From Enterococcus_E cecorum_B (lineage in GTDB: Bacteria; Bacillota; Bacilli; Lactobacillales; Enterococcaceae): 64,000 nt of DNA. Made by a program: the position numbers and the translations under genes. Below are positions 60,109-64,000 of the stretch, in pieces. Under the pieces are notes generated by a model, which was not told where the DNA came from, made no database searches, and saw nothing but the letters and a program-made list of their open reading frames with translations. Location of the stretch: the NCBI GenBank assembly GCA_946499615.1, contig CAMMST010000002.1, positions 1 to 64,000 on the forward strand. Direction: 5' to 3'. How positions within the stretch are numbered: position 1 is the first letter of the stretch; each line of letters begins with the position of its first letter.

Positions 60109-61554
60109 TTGACTCAACAAGCCGTGCTTCATCCTGAGCGGCCAGCTTTTTTCTATGAAGAGCAAGTCCACACATTTTCTGAATTACAGCAGATGGTCCA
60201 AAGTTATGCACATGACTATCAGCAAAAATTACCTGAAAATAGTACGATTGTGGCGGTATATGGCAAGAGCTCCCCAGCGTTTATCTATACGGTTTTGGCT
60301 TTGTGGGAGCTTGGGGTGACGGTCCAGTTTTTAAATATGCGTCTTACTGAGAGTGAATGTCGCGTACAGTTACTAGATAGTCAAGCTCAGGCGCTGATTG
60401 TCACTGGCCAGCAATTAGAGGTTACGTTTGCCCCTTGTGCGTTGATTCAGGAGCCTCAATTGCAAGAACTTCAGCCTATTAAAGAATCAGACTGGTTCGA
60501 CTTAGGTTATCAATCCAATCAGGTCGCAAGCATTATGTATACTTCTGGGACGACCGGCAAAGCTAAGGGTGTGCGCCAAACATTTGGTAATCACCAAGCC
60601 AGTGCCATCGCTACGAAAAAAAGTTTATCTCTAACAGCGGATGATTGTTGGCTAAATGTTATGCCCCTTTATCATATTAGTGGGCTGTCGATTTTTTTGC
60701 GTAGTTTAGTGATTGGCTTCAGTGTCCGTTTGTTGCCTAAGTATGCTGCCGAGCAAGTCCATCATTGGTTGAAGACGGGGCAAGTGAGCGTGGTTTCTGT
60801 TGTGACGAAGATGTTACAAGATTTATTAAATCTGACGAAAGAAAGTTATCCCGCTAGTTTGAAAGGTATCTTACTGGGTGGTGGACCGGTGCGTGCAGAA
60901 GTTTTAGAAAAATGTCTCGCTTATCAATTACCAGTGATGCAATCTTATGGGATGACGGAGACCTGTTCACAAATCTTTGCCTTGCCTTTTGATTATTCTT
61001 TAACAAAACTTGGCTCAGCAGGACTGCCTTTACAGGATGTGCAGTGTAAAATTGAGCCGCTGAACGAAAAAGAAGCAATTGGCGAAATTTTAGTGAAAGG
61101 ACCAAGTATCACACCGGGATATTTGCACGGATTGGCGAAAGAGCGGTTTGATAAAGATGGTTATTTTCATACGGGCGATTTAGGCTATCTGGATGAAGAT
61201 GGCTTTTTGTTTGTGAAGAGTCGCTTAGGAGAGTTAATCATTTCTGGTGGCGAAAATATTTATCCCAAAGAAATCGAGGACTGCCTATCAAAACATCCGC
61301 AAATCCAAGAAGTCGCGGTCGTAGGAGAAGCAAATGAAAAATGGGGGCACGTCCCGGTGGCTTATTTGAAGTTAGCTACAGGCGATTTTGATAAGTTGCA
61401 ATTAGGGCAGCTATTAGCGACACTTGCCAAGTATAAGCGACCACAGACTTTTTATGTTTTGTCCGATTTTCCGAAAACTGCAAGTGGCAAAATTCAAAAG
61501 TATCAATTATCTCAAATAGAAAGAGTGAAAGTATTCGATGCAAACTTTCAATAA
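60109..61554 (+). CDS. menE: O-succinylbenzoate-CoA ligase MenE
   Basis: An adenylate-forming ligase that activates o-succinylbenzoate with CoA for MenB. Motifs: MYTSGTTGKAKGVRQTF (AMP binding), SYGMTETCSQ, FHTGDLGYLDEDGF and the C-terminal KTASGKIQKYQL. The start is unclear. The family N-terminus maps near ASWLTQQAVLHPE, where no in-frame ATG exists. TTG 60109 (481 residues) fits by length but lacks a ribosome site; in-frame ATGs at 60016 and 60037 lie within menB. An ATG at 60098 is out of frame. Confidence 0.9.
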   Translation: MTQQAVLHPERPAFFYEEQVHTFSELQQMVQSYAHDYQQKLPENSTIVAVYGKSSPAFIYTVLALWELGVTVQFLNMRLTESECRVQLLDSQAQALIVTGQQLEVTFAPCALIQEPQLQELQPIKESDWFDLGYQSNQVASIMYTSGTTGKAKGVRQTFGNHQASAIATKKSLSLTADDCWLNVMPLYHISGLSIFLRSLVIGFSVRLLPKYAAEQVHHWLKTGQVSVVSVVTKMLQDLLNLTKESYPASLKGILLGGGPVRAEVLEKCLAYQLPVMQSYGMTETCSQIFALPFDYSLTKLGSAGLPLQDVQCKIEPLNEKEAIGEILVKGPSITPGYLHGLAKERFDKDGYFHTGDLGYLDEDGFLFVKSRLGELIISGGENIYPKEIEDCLSKHPQIQEVAVVGEANEKWGHVPVAYLKLATGDFDKLQLGQLLATLAKYKRPQTFYVLSDFPKTASGKIQKYQLSQIERVKVFDANFQ

Positions 61555-62875
61555 TACCATGCAGCAAAAAATCTATGTCTGGCAAGAAGCAATTCCGCAA
61601 TTTTCTGCCTTGTCGGTATTTGCGGCGGCGAAAAATAGCGGTTTACAGGCACAATTTTGGCAAACTCCAGAAGATGAAGTGCGTTTAGGTCTCGGAAAAG
61701 TGGCTGAGTGGTTTGGTTTAGATTTTGCACAAGTCCAAGCATTAAAAGATAGACTTCAAGCCAGTGTGGAAGAAGTGAATGTGATTGATCGTCAACCATT
61801 GGCTTTATTTGGGGCTTTTGCGTTTGATTCTCAGCATAAGGATGAAAGTATCTGGCAAGAGTTGGCCCAAGGATATTTTATCTTGCCTGAAATCATCTTG
61901 ACGGAGCAGTTATTAAGTATTTTGGTCCTTGCTGAATCCAAAGCGCAGGCACAAGCAAAATATCTGCAGCTAAAACAACAAGTCCAAGCATTTTTAGCAG
62001 CAAATCAAGACTGGCACGTACAATCGGCTTTATCAGAAAATGCGACATTTAACTATTTAGCCAAAGAAGCATGGACGCATTTAGCACAACAAACGATTCA
62101 AATGTTAAAGTCTAGCCAAGTGTTGAATAAAGTCGTTTTGGCACGTAAAATGGCTTTTCATGCGACAGAGTTAGTGCCAGGTCAGTTGATGGCAAATTTA
62201 GTCGCTTTGCAAAAAAATACGTATCGTTTTTATTTAGATGGGCCGACGCGTCACTTTTTTGGTGCGACACCGGAACGCTTATTAAAAGCAACGACCAGTG
62301 AATATCTGACTGCCAGTGTTGCTGGGACGATTCGCCGTGGTCAAACGCCTGAAGAAGATGTGCAATTAGCCAATCTTTTATTGCATGATGCGAAAAATAC
62401 CAAAGAACACCAAATCGTTGTTGAAGCGATTCAAGGACAATTAGCGCCTTTTGTCAATGGCCAAGTCGTATTAGGAGAAAGACAAATCTTAAAAAATGAG
62501 CAAGTCCAACATATCTTCTTAACATTAACTGGTAAACGCCAAGAGCAAAGTCGCTTTTTAGAGGTGATTGCAAACCTTCATCCAACCCCAGCTTTAGGTG
62601 GTAATCCAAAAGAAGCGGCCCTTAGTTACTTACAGGAAAATGAGAACTTAGACCGTGGCTTGTATGGGGCACCGATTGGCTATTATCGCTTATTTGAAGA
62701 TAGTGGCGAATTTGTGGTAGGTATTCGTTCGGGTGTCTATGGTCAAGAAGAGGCAATCTATGGCGAATGTTTTGCTGGCTGTGGGATTGTCCAAGATTCT
62801 GATGCCGTTGAAGAATTTGAAGAAACCAAACTAAAATTTGAACCAATGAAACGGGGGTTACTAGGTCTTGAATAA
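61538..62875 (+). CDS. menF: Isochorismate synthase MenF
   Basis: A chorismate-binding enzyme that makes isochorismate, the first committed step. The C-terminal half is conserved: LNKVVLARKMAF, FFGATPERLL, SVAGTIRRGQTPEED, LHPTPALGGNPKEAA and GECFAGCGIVQDSD. Length 445. It overlaps menE by 17 bp; ATG 61538 is behind a weak GAAAGAG and ATG 61559 is the alternative. Confidence 0.93.
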   Translation: MQTFNNTMQQKIYVWQEAIPQFSALSVFAAAKNSGLQAQFWQTPEDEVRLGLGKVAEWFGLDFAQVQALKDRLQASVEEVNVIDRQPLALFGAFAFDSQHKDESIWQELAQGYFILPEIILTEQLLSILVLAESKAQAQAKYLQLKQQVQAFLAANQDWHVQSALSENATFNYLAKEAWTHLAQQTIQMLKSSQVLNKVVLARKMAFHATELVPGQLMANLVALQKNTYRFYLDGPTRHFFGATPERLLKATTSEYLTASVAGTIRRGQTPEEDVQLANLLLHDAKNTKEHQIVVEAIQGQLAPFVNGQVVLGERQILKNEQVQHIFLTLTGKRQEQSRFLEVIANLHPTPALGGNPKEAALSYLQENENLDRGLYGAPIGYYRLFEDSGEFVVGIRSGVYGQEEAIYGECFAGCGIVQDSDAVEEFEETKLKFEPMKRGLLGLE

Positions 62876-64000
62876 GCAACAAGAAATGACTAGCTATTTG
62901 CGCTATTTGATTGCTGGGTTAAAACAAGGTGGGGTGCGTCAAGTCGTGATTAGTCCGGGTTCACGCTCGACACCATTAGCTTTATTAGTCAAACGTGAGG
63001 CAGATTTGCAATATTTTGTCGTGGTTGATGAGCGTTCAGCTGGCTTTTTAGCACTAGGATTAGCCAAAAGTAGTCAGCAGCCAGTCGCCTTACTCTGTAC
63101 TTCAGGGACCGCCGCAGCAAATTTTTATCCAGCGATTTGTGAGGCTGAAGCGAGCAATGTGCCTTTAGTTGTCTTAACCAGCGACCGGCCACCTGAATTA
63201 CGCAATGTTGGTGCCCCACAAACGATGTCGCAAAATCAATTATATGCCGATCATGTGAAATTCTTTGTGGAGATGGCTTTACCTGAAAGCACGCCGCTCA
63301 TGTTACGCTATAGTTTTTGGCAAGGATTTCAATTAGCGACAAAAGCGATGAATGGGGTTAAAGGTGTCGTGCATGCCAATATTCCTTTAAGAGAGCCGTT
63401 ATTACCTGATTTAACGCAAAATACTCCGATTGACTTGAGCCTTATGCAAACGACCACACAAAACTTGATTGCCCAAGGTTGGTTTCAGAAAAAAGGACTG
63501 ATTGTGCTAGGAAGTGAACGTAGCCTAGCAGAAGCGCAACTTGCTTTAACTTTAGCAAATCATCTAGGTTGGCCGATTGTGGGTGATCCGTTAAGTCAAT
63601 TAGCTAGTTGCGATGGAAAGACGCAAAATTATTTAAAACAAGCCGATGTGATTTTTGAAGAAGCGCGTGATTTGCCTGAAGTCGAGGTGATTTTACGTTT
63701 TGGTAAGGTACCGGTGACGAAAAATGTGATGTTTTATTTGCGTGATAGCCAGGCGGTACAAATCTTGGTCGATGAGACGCAACAATGGCCGGACTATCTC
63801 TATCGCAGTCAGTATCTCGTCGCTGAATCACTAACAAAAGTGGCCCAACAAATTCTTCAAAGTACCCCAAAAAGAGATCAGGCTTATCTGCAAGCTTGGC
63901 AAAATCTGCAAAAACTAGCGAGTCAAGCTGTGGATGAAACCGGTGAACAGTTTGTCTTTCATGAGAGTCAATTGGCGATGGTATTGATGAAAACCTTAGC
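62868..64000 (+). CDS. menD: 2-succinyl-5-enolpyruvyl-6-hydroxy-3-cyclohexene-1-carboxylate synthase MenD (partial)
   Basis: A thiamine-diphosphate enzyme, the second step of the pathway. The opening LRYLIAGLKQGGVRQVVISPG continues into SRSTPLALL, with VDERSAGFLALGLAK (catalytic Glu), LCTSGTAAANFYPA and SDRPPELRNVGAPQTM. The frame is open to the window end, so about one third is missing. ATG 62886 gives the typical start MTSYLRYL; TTG 62868 overlaps menF. I list the wider span. Confidence 0.93.
   Translation, partial: MNKQQEMTSYLRYLIAGLKQGGVRQVVISPGSRSTPLALLVKREADLQYFVVVDERSAGFLALGLAKSSQQPVALLCTSGTAAANFYPAICEAEASNVPLVVLTSDRPPELRNVGAPQTMSQNQLYADHVKFFVEMALPESTPLMLRYSFWQGFQLATKAMNGVKGVVHANIPLREPLLPDLTQNTPIDLSLMQTTTQNLIAQGWFQKKGLIVLGSERSLAEAQLALTLANHLGWPIVGDPLSQLASCDGKTQNYLKQADVIFEEARDLPEVEVILRFGKVPVTKNVMFYLRDSQAVQILVDETQQWPDYLYRSQYLVAESLTKVAQQILQSTPKRDQAYLQAWQNLQKLASQAVDETGEQFVFHESQLAMVLMKTL

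Noticed and set aside
1..64000. CRISPR arrays, insertion sequences, integrases and tRNA genes
   Set aside because: Read for regularly spaced repeats, transposase motifs and cloverleaf sequences; none were convincing. A covariance-model search was not possible here.

Overview
This window looks like chromosomal DNA of a low-GC Gram-positive coccus in or near Enterococcus. The 62-residue L28, a lysine-type MurE, the ascorbate (ula) phosphotransferase operon, an enterocin-A-type immunity protein and an Agr/Fsr-like two-component system all fit. Gene order follows the Bacillus/Enterococcus backbone in two blocks: rpmB-asp23-fakA-recG-plsX-acp-rnc-smc-ftsY, and yhaO-yhaN-yhaM-prsA with hit and a YtxH gene nearby. 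The species was not determined.

Layout. 1-45 is the 3' end of a 5S rRNA, closing an rRNA operon. 195-3571 holds truA and a convergent YfhO-type membrane protein. 3690-16106 is the housekeeping core: L28, Asp23, fatty-acid kinase FakA, RecG, PlsX, an acyl carrier protein, RNase III, SMC, a HAD phosphatase and FtsY. 16230-21413 is mostly envelope related: MurE, a MurJ/SpoVB-like flippase, an RsuA-type pseudouridine synthase and an M23 peptidase. 21469-28848 is a complete L-ascorbate utilisation locus, ulaG-C-A-B-D-E-F, with a divergent DeoR-type regulator and a co-transcribed membrane protein; the intergenic region carries four helically phased direct repeats and a consensus cre. 28980-30106 is an isolated holin plus endolysin. 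30245-33798 has an RluD-family enzyme, a class A penicillin-binding protein and a YlbF-family protein.

33880-39146 is the main accessory stretch: an alpha/beta-hydrolase-like protein, an orphan class IIa bacteriocin immunity protein, an AgrC/FsrC-like kinase with its LytTR response regulator, a CPBP (Abi) membrane protease and three small orphan proteins. Matching paired repeats (TAGG-type octamers, 13 bp apart) lie upstream of both the kinase and the CPBP gene. No peptide signal or bacteriocin gene was found. 39253-41826 is an AT-rich three-gene ABC-2 exporter operon on the minus strand.

42228-48098 encodes the YhaO/YhaN nuclease pair, YhaM and PrsA. A RelB/RelE-type toxin-antitoxin module follows, bracketed by a 22-bp direct repeat. 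Next come OppA, PepT, YtxH, HIT, a VOC protein, a serine hydrolase, ManA, a histidine phosphatase, a universal stress protein and dihydrofolate reductase. The right end (58462-64000) is a (demethyl)menaquinone cluster, a thioesterase and menB-menE-menF-menD, with menD cut by the window edge.

The most unusual non-coding signal is a structured repeat. Two intergenic loci (about 52201-52492 and 58861-59123) carry the same two modules in opposite order. Each module folds into a long stem-loop, and differences between the copies preserve base pairing. A shorter inverted relative may lie at 6247-6307.
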